Source of the DNA: Lichina pygmaea
Taxonomy: Eukaryota > Ascomycota > Lichinomycetes > Lichinales > Lichinaceae
Assembly (NCBI GenBank): GCA_963422465.1
Contig: OY730170.1
Coordinates: forward strand, 1,116,001-1,180,000
Reading direction: 5' to 3'
Length of the DNA: 64,000 bases
Position numbers and translations under genes: made by a program. Within the stretch, counting starts at the first letter, position 1. Every line of letters begins with the position of its first letter. The notes beneath the pieces are model-generated. The model made no database searches. It was not told where the DNA came from and worked only from the letters and a program-made list of their open reading frames with translations. Positions 26,844 to 38,135 of this stretch are shown in pieces.

Positions 26844-27605
26844 TTGCTGATTGCTAATGACTACGAGTAATTCTGGTTGCTAGTCACTGATTGCTGACAG
26901 CTGACAGCTGATAGTAGCTCGCTGCCGATTGCTGATTACGTACCCGATAGCTGCGAACCTACACAGTACTCTCCCTACCAGCTGCCAGCTGCTTCCTGGC
27001 ACTGCCAGGGTACGTTACGTATTTGGTTTGGTCTTGGTCAAATCCTGATTACTTAATCTTGGGTAGTTTAATTTTGGCCAGGGCCAGTGGTCTCAGTCTC
27101 AGGGTGTCTGGGGGGGCACGTATTGTACGTACAGTATGTACTTTTACATACGATAGTTACAAGAGGAAGAGTTTTCATACAGTACGTTATTGACAGCCGA
27201 CAGCCGGTCGACCATTTGGAGAGGTGCTGTAGCTGACAACCGGTCAACTGTGTGGATTCGTCTCTCTTGTCTTGCCTAACTAAAATCTAGGAGCGACGAT
27301 AAAGAAGAAGGAGAAAACTCTGCACACCATCACGTGCAGACAAACAATTTAGCCGTCGCTCAGGGGGGAGGGCTGATCTCGACACCCCTGCAAATGCTCG
27401 GTCCCCCGGTCAACAGTTATGTACGTATGTACTCCGTACTGGTAAGTACTCGTAAGTACAGTAGCTTCTTTGGCCCATAGTCTGACTTTTGAACTTCCGA
27501 TCAAACAACAAATCAAGAAACAAGCCAACAATTGACAAGCAGAAAAAGGTCACAAACAACAGCCAGCAAGCAAGCAAGCAACAGGCGACAAGCAACAAGT
27601 GATAT

Positions 27606-27745
27606 TGCTGGAGCTACAAGGCAACGGCCTGCTCTGAGCGGAGAGAAGATGATTATCGTTGACGCCCTCTCGGACCCGAGGGCTATATGGCGCCCCTATC
27701 CAGCTGACTAACACTACCGGTACTGACCAAGCCAGGCTCGGCCCT
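27606..27745. repeat. Dispersed repeat R1, copy B
   Basis: Second copy of the repeat at 3311-3442, same orientation, starting TGCTGGAGCTACA and ending GCCAGGCTCGGCCCT. It has a few small insertions relative to copy A. A LINE has inserted 3-4 bases beyond its right end. Confidence 0.8.
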
Positions 27746-27762
27746 GCGGCCGCAACAGATAT

Positions 27763-28280
27763 GTATGTACAGTATGTATGAATTCCTACTCCATTCTAAA
27801 ACTAGCTAGGCTAGATTATGCTGGGGAATCTACGTACTGTAGCTGGTAAGGAAAAGCTCAGGTCATGTAGTACCTGCATGACCTAAGGACGAAAAAACCT
27901 CCGCTGCGGCCCCTAGGGCCCCTAGGGCCCCTAGGCGGTGGCCATCCCGGTCGAGTCGCTACAAACTGGTGGCTGACTGTGTTGCAGTCAGGTAAGGGGG
28001 AAAGCCGATCCCGGGCCCAGCCAAACTGGAGGAAGAAGATCTAGGCGAAGGACGGAATCAGGCTGTCAGGGCGGCGGCGGCGGCCCGGGGGTTAGAGGTG
28101 AGTTGCTGAAAATCAGTGGTAGCAGCTGCCTGCCGCAGCTGCCTCTGTTCGCTGTTGAATCTGGGGCAGTCCAGCACTACATGTCGGACTGTTTCTTGGT
28201 ACCATCCACAGGGCCAGGCCGGGGACTCGAAGCCGGGTACCCGGCAGGTGTGCAGGAAGCTGGCCAGCCCGATCTTTCCT
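27763..28280 (-). mobile_element. LINE (non-LTR retrotransposon) 3' fragment, copy 2
   Basis: A 5'-truncated LINE on the minus strand. Reading from 28277 it encodes KIGLASFLHTCRVPGF, then the zinc-knuckle PCGWYQETVRHVVLDC and a segment QAAATTDFQQL, stopping at 28058; the later part has a frameshift relative to copy 1. The 3' untranslated part contains three GGCCCCTA units (27908-27935) and ends near 27763. A perfect 14-bp direct repeat, GCCGCAACAGATAT, flanks it at 27749-27762 and 28281-28294 and reads as the target-site duplication. The 3' end (TAGAATGG...GGAATTCA) matches that of copy 1, showing one family. Confidence 0.87.
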
Positions 28281-29034
28281 GCCGCAACAGATATTGAGTA
28301 AAGACCTGTGAATAGTTCCTTTCCTGAAATTGGTCAACAAGAGATCTTTGCGGTTGACTTTATTGGTGGTCTTGCCCTGCTATTTTGCTGGTTGTGGGGG
28401 GGGGGGGGGTTTCACATTGCAGCTCGATAGATACTCTATCAATAACCATCAACGATCATGATGATTTATAGGTAGAAAACAGCTGGGGATTCCCAATCCC
28501 CGGTCTCAAGTCTCCAGTTCAGAGTTCTCTAGAGCGCCCCCCCCCCTTCCCCCTTTTCTCCTCTTCCCTTTCCCTCTCTCCACACAATACTTGTTCTCCA
28601 TACTTCAAGAGTACGTACAGAGAAGACGGAAGAGACGAAGGTGGGGATGAAGAAGAACAGTGAAGGACAAGACAAAAAAGACAGGAAAGAGAGAAGGAGA
28701 AGGCCCAAAGAATGGAAAAAAAAGAGAGGAGGTAAGAAGGGCAGTGACCCAGTCATCAAATTCTTCGGAAAAGGAGAGCAAGGACCAAAGGATTGTCTGC
28801 CAGTCCACTGCTACCCTTGCTTTACGCACTTCCATGATTCGTGTATGTTTTGTTTGCGCAAACACCCACGGGGCAGATAAACATCCCTACGGGACGAATG
28901 CGGTGTACTCGTCGTCGAATGCAACGATGACTCCTTTGCTGATGACCCTTTGCTGATGACCCTTTGCTGATCGTGCTCGTCTGCTTGGTTGAGGGTGCCA
29001 TGTTGTCCGTGTGACACGAGGCCAGGGTCAGAGA

Positions 29035-32000
29035 TCATCTTCTGGTGGAAGAGGAGGACGAGGACGAGAGATTGTTCATCTCTAGTGTGCCGCCGCCTCC
29101 TGCGGCACCGAGTTTCGCTGGCGATGATGATGACAACGACGGATCAGACGTACGATCAGGCCTCTCCTTCTCGTTCAGTTCCCCGCGTCGATCAAAGGCC
29201 GATGTGTCCCGTCGAACGCCTGGCTCGTTCGCCGTCGTTGCTGTTGTTGCATGTCGTTTGTCTTCCATAGACTTTTGTCGAGGGTGACGGTATTGCTGGG
29301 TGGACGGGGACGGTGAAGAGACTTCGCTCGACGTCTGCCGCCTGGTCAACGGAGCCGGGTTGGACTGCTCGGCCGACGCTGTGGCCCTTTGCGACCCCTC
29401 GAGACTACCCGCGCCACTCGCGGGGTCTGGGCTCCGTGGGCTCGTCGCACCACGGCCCTTCTCTGCCGCCCAACTCGCCCAGGACGACAGGTACGCCGTC
29501 GCGCGAGACGACGCGGCCGACACCGTGGCTTGCGCACCCGAGAGATCCGGGCCTCTGCGCGCTACACGGACGTCAGTCTCTACGCCCACGAGGACGGCCA
29601 GACCCAAGACGAGAGCCGGACGACGGTGCAACACACCTCTGGATCCCCGGTCGGGACCGGCCGCGGAAGGAGGCGCCGACACGACTCCGGCCTGGCCGCT
29701 CTCGTTTCTCTTACGTTGCGCCTCGCGCATCACTTCGAGGTCCGCCCAAAACTGATTGAAGGCCGATGAAACCTTCTTCTGCCCCGTCGCGAGATGCTTC
29801 CCCAGAACCTCCTTACTGCTGTGGAAGCGCTCGTCGAGATGGAGTTCCGAGATCTGTCTACGATGTGCGATTCGCACGCGGTTTGCGAGAAACCGCGTAC
29901 TCTTCAGGTCAGTCCCTGGATCTGGTCTTCTCTGCCGCAAAGAAGAGAGTATCCCGGACAACAATGGAACGAGAAGAGAAGAAGACGGAGCATGTTCGAC
30001 TGCCTAAAAGGGTGGAAGCGAGTCAAAGAACCACGCACTGACTGAGCCGTCTTTGAATATCCTCAATCGTCAGCGCGCCGGCGCACGGATGGCGCGGTTC
30101 GACAATGTCGAAGAGGTGAGAGTCTACGGCAGAAGGGATCCCGTCAGTCATCCCCGCTCCTCGAAGTGAACCCGCCGCCGGAAACGTTACCCGTGAGCTT
30201 TTCGAACATCCTGAAGTTGTCCGTCCGCATCCAGGCATCGACCCAGTCGGAAGCGAATTCGACCGACGGGTCCCCTTCTGGCAGCTTGGTCTCAGCATCG
30301 GCCCAGGGCGAAACGTGCAAGTAGCGGGCGAACGCTCACCGATCTCGGAAATGAGCATCTTCGGATCGTTCCTGTTCTCTTCCAGGTGCATGTGGTACTT
30401 GACCGACGCAACGAGGGCGAGGAGGTACTCCTCGAACTGAAGCCGTATGAACTCTTCGCTGCCCATGTAGCCCATCGTGTTGGGTCGGCTCGGGTCTGCT
30501 TCGGGGGCGTTAGCCAAACGTCTCCATCGCACGACGATCGAAAACCTACAGTCGTCCCACGTATCCTGCACCGACTGAGCGATAAAGTCTATCCAGCGCC
30601 GATCAGCGACGGATAAGCCGAGTGCCGCTCGCAACGACGTGGACGTGATGTTCATCGTCCGCTCGTCGAGCTGGCGCACGGGCGGTCAGCGGGGTGTTCT
30701 GACCGCTCAAAGACACGGCGCCTACGTTGATGAGGATGTCGCTGTAGCGATCCTTCTGCTGCAGCAACAGGGAGTTCGTCGAGCCGACGACATACGACTT
30801 GGTGCCTTCGTCCGCCAGGACATCCAGTTGCTGGAGGGGCGTGTAAGGGCCGAAGAGACTGCCCTGACTCAACCAGTCAGTCGTCGCACCGCCGGCGCGT
30901 GCGGCCCGCTCGACCAACCTTGCCAAATATCTGCAAGGGAAGGCCCATGTACGACAGCACTGTCGACAACATCAGCCCGCAGCACGAGACGAGTTTCGCG
31001 GGCTGGGTGCTGGGGACCCACGTGAATTTCTGTCGCTCGTCCGAAGAGAACTCGGTCGAACCAAGCTCCGCTGGTGGTCGTCCATCTCCGGGTCGGCGCA
31101 GTCCTGAAGGCTCCGGAGCAATCCCGGGATCAGAGAGATGAGGGAAAACTGCATCATGCACAGCTGCTCGCACCGAGAACCGAAGAAGAGCATCTACAGG
31201 CCGGTCAGAGTTGGTTCCTTGACGCCCTCGATAGTGACGGGCAAATGAACCTTTGGTTGCAGCAGCAAGCACTTGAACAGCACGAGGACCTGGTGCCTGA
31301 AGTCGTGGATGAGGGTCCGTAACGGCAAGCCTGTCGTCGTGCAGCTCAGCAAACACGGACCAGCGAGAACAACAGCAACCAACGGCACGCTTACCCAGAT
31401 ACTGGTCGTCGACGGCAACGTCGTGCAGCGTCTGAGACAGACTCTCTTGGAACTTCTGCAAGGACGGGTCAGCCAGGTACAGTCGATCAGAGTCCTCACC
31501 CGGACGACGCCCCACCTTGATGATGTCGAGATCGGTAAAGTCCCTATCGTTTCCCTCGACCGGAACCCGGATCAGCAGCGCTTTCCCCCCAGTGCCTCCC
31601 CCACCGGACCTTGGTCCGCTCCGGTTGCGCCCACGCCTCACCTCTGTGCGAACCACGCGGTCGTGACCATGGACAGCTTCTCTCTGATCTGGCCAAAGGC
31701 GTGGGGGCTGTCGGTGATGACGACGACGGCCTTCTGCACCGTCGATCGGGTCACGTCTGGCGGTCGGTTGAGCAGGTCGTTCGCGTCCATCTGGCGCGTG
31801 CACGAGATGCCGAACAGCGACGTCGCGCGCCGCTTCTCCGACGTGGCACTCTGACGGAGAGTAAAGTAGGAAAAGTCTTCCACCGAGCTGCACCTCCCAT
31901 CCACCTTTCGTGTAAGCTCATCCAGTACGGGCCGTAGAAAAAGTGTAGCCGTTCCACGACGACGTACGCGTGTGCGCCGTCCGAGAGCGCCATGAACGGC

Positions 32001-32229
32001 AACAGGTGCCAGTCATTCTCGACGGCGGGGTCACGACCGTCCTCGACGCCGAACCACCTCTCGATCTCGGGTCCTCTGGTTTTCACGTGTCAGCACGGTA
32101 CCTTGCACGGCCGGCTTAGTCGGCGGGGGTGGGGTAGGCGGGAGCGGGTCAGTCAGCGGGGCGCGTTCACCGTGCGTGATGGAAGCCTACGATGGTGACG
32201 AGCGGTGCGGATGCTTCGGTGTCGGACAT
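29035..32229 (-). CDS. AVL9: AVL9-type DENN-like protein of the late secretory pathway
   Basis: Fourteen exons, transcript order: 32229-32171, 32075-31968, 31887-31642, 31543-31516, 31455-31395, 31330-31251, 31193-31022, 30959-30919, 30863-30726, 30670-30550, 30498-30340, 30277-30191, 30123-30039, 29857-29035; 735 aa. Seen: an N-terminal HHARGPEIERW, then LLPFMALSDGAHA, SLFGISCTRQ, MLFFGSRCEQLCMMQFSL, TKSYVVGSTNSLLLQQKD, MGYMGSEEFIRLQFEEY, LFDIVEPRHPCAG and a coiled C-terminal part (FWADLEVMREAQRKRNE). These are the conserved blocks of Avl9, which yeast needs for exit of cargo from the Golgi. The last 200 residues are Ser/Pro-rich and poorly conserved. Exon 4 has only 28 nt. The gene is the most intron-dense of the window. 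Confidence 0.93.
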
Positions 32230-33523
32230 CTTTCCTTATCTAGTGCTGCTGCCGTATCACGGCCAAGGTTGTCGGGGTTGTTGCTATTGCTGTTGCTGTC
32301 GTGGTCGGCGTGGCCGTGGTCGCGGTCGTGGTCGTCGCCTTTGTCAAACGCTCATGACCAGGCTCAGAGTCGGTCGAAGAGGACGGTTCAGACCACAGGA
32401 ACCAGCTCGAGGAAGAATGAGGCCATGTCTGACGCGCGGGCGCATTGCTGGCTGGTTCGCGCTGGAGGTGCAGGATCCGCTTTGGAAAGGCTGGAGCCGA
32501 ATATTTCCACCACCCCGCCTCAGCAGCGCATTACGCGCGAATACGTACGTATAGTAAACGTATGTACGTATCTGTCGGACGCCAGAGGCGGTCCGTTCGA
32601 ATACGACGATCTAGCCACTGCTACATACGTAGCGGTGCTAGCTTCTTGAGGTCACACGAAAATGGACTGGCGTATCCGGTACGGCACCTCTTAGGTGTGG
32701 TATGTACGAACGTAACGTACTTGGAGATGTACGGAGGTACGTATGTAGAGGTCTGAGGATCGGGAGTGATTGATGCTGGGAGTAGTAGTCACAGCAGTGG
32801 ACAAGTCCTGATGGTGGTGATGATGGTGGTGGCGGCGGTGGAGCTTCTGCCCGTCGGCTGGCCGTGCATGTGGGACAACTCACCCGACCTTGACCTGCTC
32901 ACCGACTTGTCCTCCACGGCCCTGGTGACCTTGGACGTCGACCGAGCCTGCCCACCCATACCAAGTATACTAAATATAGAAGCAATGTCTTGATCGGTCA
33001 CTTACATCTAGAGCTTTCAAACTGTCGCAAGGCCGTGTTAGATGTCATTGTCTCGGCCAACAGGTCTTTCATGGGCAATCTTGATGTCTGAGTAGACCAA
33101 GGCCCACCTGCGACTCTACGATTGAACGAGCTGCCGTCCCACACGTGTAACCAGCGCTACCACCGTTCGCCGATTGTCGAGAAGGGATGCCTGCCTGTAT
33201 TCTCCGCCGTATCAACGAGAAATCGAGAAGATGACGCTTGCGATTGATCGAGGGCGAGAGGCACGTTTGTATGTAGCAACTGTAGGAAGAGGGAGAGGAA
33301 GAGTAGGGGAAAGGTATTGCGGACATGAGCGTGATCACGAGAGAGGGAGAGAGGGAGAGAGGGAGAGAGAGGGAGAGAGAGAGAGAGAGAGAGAGATGAG
33401 GAGAGGGGGCTTCCGTGAGCAACAGATGGTCGTGGCCAAGAGGGAATGGAGAGCCAGATCGGAAGGGTATTCGATTCCACCAGTAACGAGCGACAAAGTC
33501 GGAGCAATCCGTACTTGATGCCG
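32230..33523. other. Intergenic, AVL9 promoter side and cullin 3' side
   Basis: No supported gene. Contains GTAC-rich motifs (32530-32580, 32700-32745), GGT/GGC trinucleotide stretches (32815-32842) and a GA-rich run (about 33341-33397). The AVL9 promoter should lie next to 32230. Confidence 0.65.
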
Positions 33524-36500
33524 TCAGGCCAGGTAGCCCAGCTCATCCCCCTCGAACCGCTCCAGGTATTCCTTGTCGAGCAAGATGTCGATGCATTTCT
33601 TGATGTCCGGTATTTGCGGGGCGAAGCGTCCCTTGATCTGCTGGATCGTCTCCTGTACGAGCTGAACGTGCTTCATCTTCTTCCGCGACTTCATGATCCG
33701 AACGATGGCCGACTGGAGACGATGCGATCAGACCGTGTTTCGAGAACGAAAGGGAGAGGGAGAGATATGAATAGATTAAAAAAACGCCCGACGGAAGATG
33801 GCTATGACGAACCTGCATCAGCATCTTGCGGTCCTCCTCGATCGTCTTGTGCGTATCGTCGACCTCCTGCTTCGCTTCCGATTTGACCGGCACGTTGAGG
33901 TTCACGCGCACCTTCTTGTTCTTGAAGTTGTAGTTGAGGACAAAGGTCGTGCCCGGCTCGGCGACGCTGCCGCCCTCGGGCTGGGTGAGCAAGACTTTGG
34001 CCTTGAGCATGATGGTGAGGGACGGGTCGAGGATGTCTCGCTGCAGCGCCGTCGACTTCTGGATGTCCTCGAACGTGATGACGTCGCTGTGGTTGAAGAG
34101 CAGCAGGATCGCGATCTGGTACGTCGACACCTGGAACGTGAACGGTACCTTGCTGCCCTTGATGTAATTCGCTCTGATCTCGCCCTTGCACAGGCTCCAG
34201 AGCCAGGTGAGCTTCCGTCCGTTGTGCTTGTCGAAGTAGAACTTCTGGAACAGCTCGTACGTCTTGACGATGACGTCGGGCGGGATGAATGGTGTGCTGG
34301 GCGGGCTGAGCGGCCAGAAGCCGGTGCCGAGCACGTGGTAGGTCGTGTCGACCACGTCGACCACGTCGTCCTTGTCCTGGACCCCGTCCAGGTACTCCCG
34401 GTACTGGCTGTTGAGATCCTTGGAGATCTGCATGTCCTGGAACATGCGCTGCAACCGGTTCGTGTACTCGAAGCCGCATGCCTCCTTCAGTTTGCTTATC
34501 ATGCTGGTCTCGGCGTCGTCCGAGGCCGAAGCCGTGTGGACCAGTCGCTTCGCCAGCATGCGCGAGTAGAACCGCTGGAAGACGTCCTTGTCTTCGATGT
34601 ACTTGAAAATGGTCATCTGAAGGACGGAAGCGCACCCGGTCAGCCCGTAGCCCTTTCTCCGCCAACCTCCCTGCTAACCCCCAAACCCCTCCCCCAATAT
34701 GTCACGTCCTTCGAGGACCACAACGATGATGAGAATGACGATTACGAGAATGAAATTGGTGATCGCCTTACGATTTGCGTGAGCATCTTCTCGAGGTCCG
34801 ACTCGTCCGAGCTCTTGGTGCCCTTCTTGAGTAACGAATCGGTGTACTTTGCCAGCAGCTCGGGCGACCGCGACGATCCGGACTTGCATACCTCGTTGCG
34901 GTTGACGAACTCGCGGCAGGCGTTGTCCAGGGATCGTACAAATTCCGACTCGCCTTGAAAGGCCTGGCTCAAGAGGGTCTGGTACCGCGTGTGGATCTCG
35001 AGCAAGGCATCGACGTAGACCTTTGGCTCCATGGTCTCGCCCTCGGCGGCCACCTTGCTGACGGCCGTGAGACCGGCTTTGCGCACGTGCGCCTCGAATT
35101 TGGTCCGCAGCGGGTCGAGGCCCTCCGGGATCCGCGCCAGAAGCTTGTACATACGAGCCAGATCCTCTTGCCGGTCGTTGTCCAGGAGCACCTGGAACTC
35201 GTCACGCAGGAGGGGAGCGTGGTCTGCGATGAGGACTTGCTGACAGGCCTTCATCAGAGGACCCAGGACCTCGGAGTGCAGGTAAAGCCCGACTCGTTCC
35301 TTTTCCTCGTCCAATCGAAGCTCGGCCTGAACCCCGCGCATCAGCTGGGCCCCAACGCCGGGTCGTGCGTGCTGACCTCTGGGTGTTGGGGAGGGGACGG
35401 ATGGAAACGAAAGAAAAATCCATCTCACCTTCTCCATGTAGTCGACCACGGTGTTTGCGGAGAGAAACTGCTTCGACTCGGCTTGGTAGTACTTCCTGGT
35501 CGCTTCGAGGAACGGCTGCTCGAAGTAGAGTTTGTAGACCTCCAACGTCGATTTCTTCGAATCCGAATCGTCCAGGCCCAGCGACACTTTGGCACACACA
35601 CGCACACACACACACACACACCCCGTCAGCGTCGTCTCGACAAGGCAGACTTCCAGCCTGACGCGAAAGCATACCGAACGAGTCCACGATGCTCTTGATC
35701 TGCGTCTGCTCGATCGTCTCCCCGTTACGCTGCTTCTCGACCAGCCTCAGGACAGCGGCCATGACGTTCTCGTGCACGGTGTTGAAGAGATCGAGCCTCC
35801 ACTGCACCAGGTGGAGGGTGTAGACATCGTAGATGTTCTTCTTGCCCTCGTCCATCTCGCGCTTGACCCAATGCCGGTTCAGGTAGCTGAAGAGATGGTT
35901 GATGTATTTGGCCGCCGTCGTGTAGCGTTTCCACTCGCGGATGTAGAACGACAGCAGGGCCTCGTCGGCATGCGTCGACGACTGCTCACAGACGCCCCTG
36001 AGGTGCTCTTGCAGGTAACCGATCAAGCTGTTGTACAACTCCTCGCCGACGAGGTGCGCTGAGGGCGGCGTGGAAAGACAAGGGTCAGCCGGTCGAGCCC
36101 GCGCTCTGACATCAAGGGGATACCTTGACCGACCTCCTCTGTTACCGCCGCTCGATATCCCGCCTTGCTGATGATCCGACATCCTCTTCTGCGATATGCA
36201 GAAGTTGTGGACGGACCTGGACAGGTTCAGCGACGACGTCCACGAGCACACCAGCGTACGCAGCCAACAACTCACGTATACAGGCCCATATACTTGTCAC
36301 GGCGCAACCAGGGACGTGTCAGCGAGCGGGCCTCCCGTCATCGCCCACGGGGAGACCGAACGACATACCGCCTTCCGATCCAGACCGTCCTGGAGGTTGA
36401 GCATGATCCTCGAGACACCTGGCTCGAGATATTTCCATCTGTGCGGAGACGAGTCAGCCCCCATCGTCGTGGAACAACCAGCAGTGGCGAAGAGAGGGTG

Positions 36501-36574
36501 GCATCGGCCGAGTGAAAGACTTACGTTGCCTCGAGATCATCAGGATTTGGGGCCGGTGGCATAGACAGAGCCAT
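33524..36574 (-). CDS. Cullin-1, SCF ubiquitin-ligase scaffold
   Basis: Nine exons, transcript order: 36574-36525, 36438-36369, 36292-36276, 36216-36146, 36058-35675, 35586-35429, 35326-34772, 34616-33813, 33712-33524; 765 aa, as expected for CUL1/CulA/Cdc53. Cullin repeats fill the N-terminal half (for example [20 protein letters not shown]). The cullin-homology domain follows ([20 protein letters not shown], with [14 protein letters not shown]) and the WH-B end holds the neddylation site [13 protein letters not shown]; the C-terminus is ELGYLA. The protein bridges the RING protein Rbx1 and Skp1/F-box substrate receptors. Exon 3 is a 17-nt micro-exon (YMGLYT). The donor of exon 4 was chosen (GTAACA) because only that phase joins to AHLVGEEL; intron 4 (87 nt) is stop-free in frame. 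Confidence 0.95.
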
Positions 36575-37203
36575 CGTCATTGTCGGCTTCGCGGCGAGCC
36601 CGCACGAGCGGACGGGGACGGTTTTGCCTGTGCTGCGAATCACACATGCACGTCGTACACATACACACACGCAGACATACACCCTCTCTCGGGCAGAAGC
36701 GAGAACGCCGACCCCTTCAAGAGCGGTGGACGACAATGACGATTTGCAAGCAGGTGCACGACGGACGGACGACACGGAAGATGACACGTTCACGGCTGTT
36801 ATGAGGCACCGGGGAGGAGCGAGAGGCTGATTCCAGGGGCCGCAGAGGATCTTGCTCGTGTTATGTCAACTGAGTCTCGAAGATGCTGCAAGCATGCTTA
36901 CGACTATGAACCCTGCCGCTTGCCACTCATGCGGTGACCATGTCGAAAATGGCGCCGTTGAGGGGCGTTTTCCTTTCGGGCTTTAGCAGCTACAGTCGGA
37001 TTCGGTTGGTTGTGGCGGGTACTGTCGCCGGAAAGAGAGAGTAAGCGTCGTGCAGGCTTGCCTCAGGCATCCTCAAGTGGCGATGTTGGAGTCCGGCAGT
37101 CATCACTTTAGGCAACGACGTCGACTACGATGTACGGTATCATAGATGTACTGTATGATGATATTGGGTACCGGTACGCATGTAGAGGTGGCGGTGAACA
37201 GCC
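36575..37203. other. Intergenic, cullin promoter side
   Basis: No supported gene. A CA-rich stretch near 36655-36685 and GTAC motifs near 37130-37175 are the only notable features. The cullin promoter should lie at the left end. Confidence 0.6.
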
Positions 37204-37753
37204 ATGCCATGGCTATGATCGATTCGATCCATCGCGGGCCCTCCGTCGCCGTAGAAAGGATCCCTGGCGAGCCATCCGACACGGGCGATATCGTCAGCCT
37301 TGTCGTCGTCGCCGTCCGTGCCGTAGCACGTCCCACGCTTTTCGGTCGGGGCAAGCCCCGACCATCTCGAAGCTGCCGTCGAGATCCTGCGACGGCCGAT
37401 GCCCCACGCCGGCCGGCACGACGATGGGTCGTCTCTCCGCGCCACGGGCTCGACCCTGCCTGGGTTCTGATCTCCGCCGAAGCAGAGCTTGGCCCGTCCA
37501 GTCGAGATGCAGAGCACCTCGTGCGCCGTGCTGTGGAACTGCGTCGTCGCGTACATCGAGCGTGTCGCCATTGCGGCAAGACGACTCCTGTCTCCAGGAG
37601 GTGGGCCTCGATGGTCGATGCCGTCGCCGACGAGGCAGAGACGCCACGGTAGATCATCAACGGCCGACGCTGAACCGGCGTGTTGGGAGTGCGCGGGTGT
37701 CGCGGGATGGGATGGCGTGACACCTGGACGTCTACGAGCGGCCCGAGAGCCAT
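37204..37753 (-). pseudogene. YjlB-like cupin gene, broken
   Basis: The minus strand encodes the pieces of a fungal YjlB-type cupin in the right order but in changing frames. From the ATG at 37753: RTPNTPVQRRPLMIYRG and ASTIEAHLLETGVVLPQW. A second frame follows with MYATTQFHSTAHEVLCIST and AKLCFGGDQNPGRVEPV. A third has PIVVPAGVGHRPSQDLDG and FEMVGACPDRKAWD, after which the second frame returns with YGTDGDDDKADDIARVGW and RDPFYGDGGPAM. The pieces abut without room for introns. At least three small insertions or deletions (near 37550, 37435 and 37330) therefore break it. The family binds metal through cupin histidines; the product's substrate is unknown. Sequencing error is the alternative, but no neighbour gene shows such breaks. 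Confidence 0.75.
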
Positions 37754-38135
37754 GGTCGATGTACCGTCAACGCTGATGATGCCCGGGGCTCGACGATGGC
37801 TCGGCTCGGGGCGAGACAAGGAACCGGAGACGAAACCATCCGAGCGACATCCTTCCGCCGGCATGATCCCGTGGGGGACGGCGTCATGCCAGCCGCCGAC
37901 ACGCACGCCTGCCCCGACGCCTCGCTCTGATGCTGCTGAAACGAGAACAGCCTTTCTATCCCTGCCCGGCCGCGTGCAGAGAACGCTCAGAGGACGCTGA
38001 CCGTCGTCGTCGTCATGATCGTCGTTATCGTCATCGATCCTTATATCGTCAATAGTATTATCTTGACCCGATGAGCTCTGTCCTTGAAGCATAGCAAAGC
38101 AGACGGCCTGGCGTGGATGGAACGGCCCTCGAGAT
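37754..38135. other. Intergenic, pseudogene to SRF1-like gene
   Basis: 382 bases between the remains of the cupin gene and the SRF1-like stop. No gene or distinct motif seen apart from a short CGTCGTCG/ATCG-rich stretch near 37998-38040. Confidence 0.6.

Larger units (their letters stand above)
26417..29034. other. Convergent intergenic, Hog1 to AVL9
   Basis: No host gene recognised. It holds a 14-bp tandem repeat (26774-26843), dispersed repeat R1 copy B (27606-27745), a LINE fragment with target-site duplication (27763-28280), G and C runs (28396-28409, 28537-28546) and a short direct repeat of CTTTGCTGATGAC near 28932-28968. GTAC-rich motifs are common around 27120 and 27420. Confidence 0.7.
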
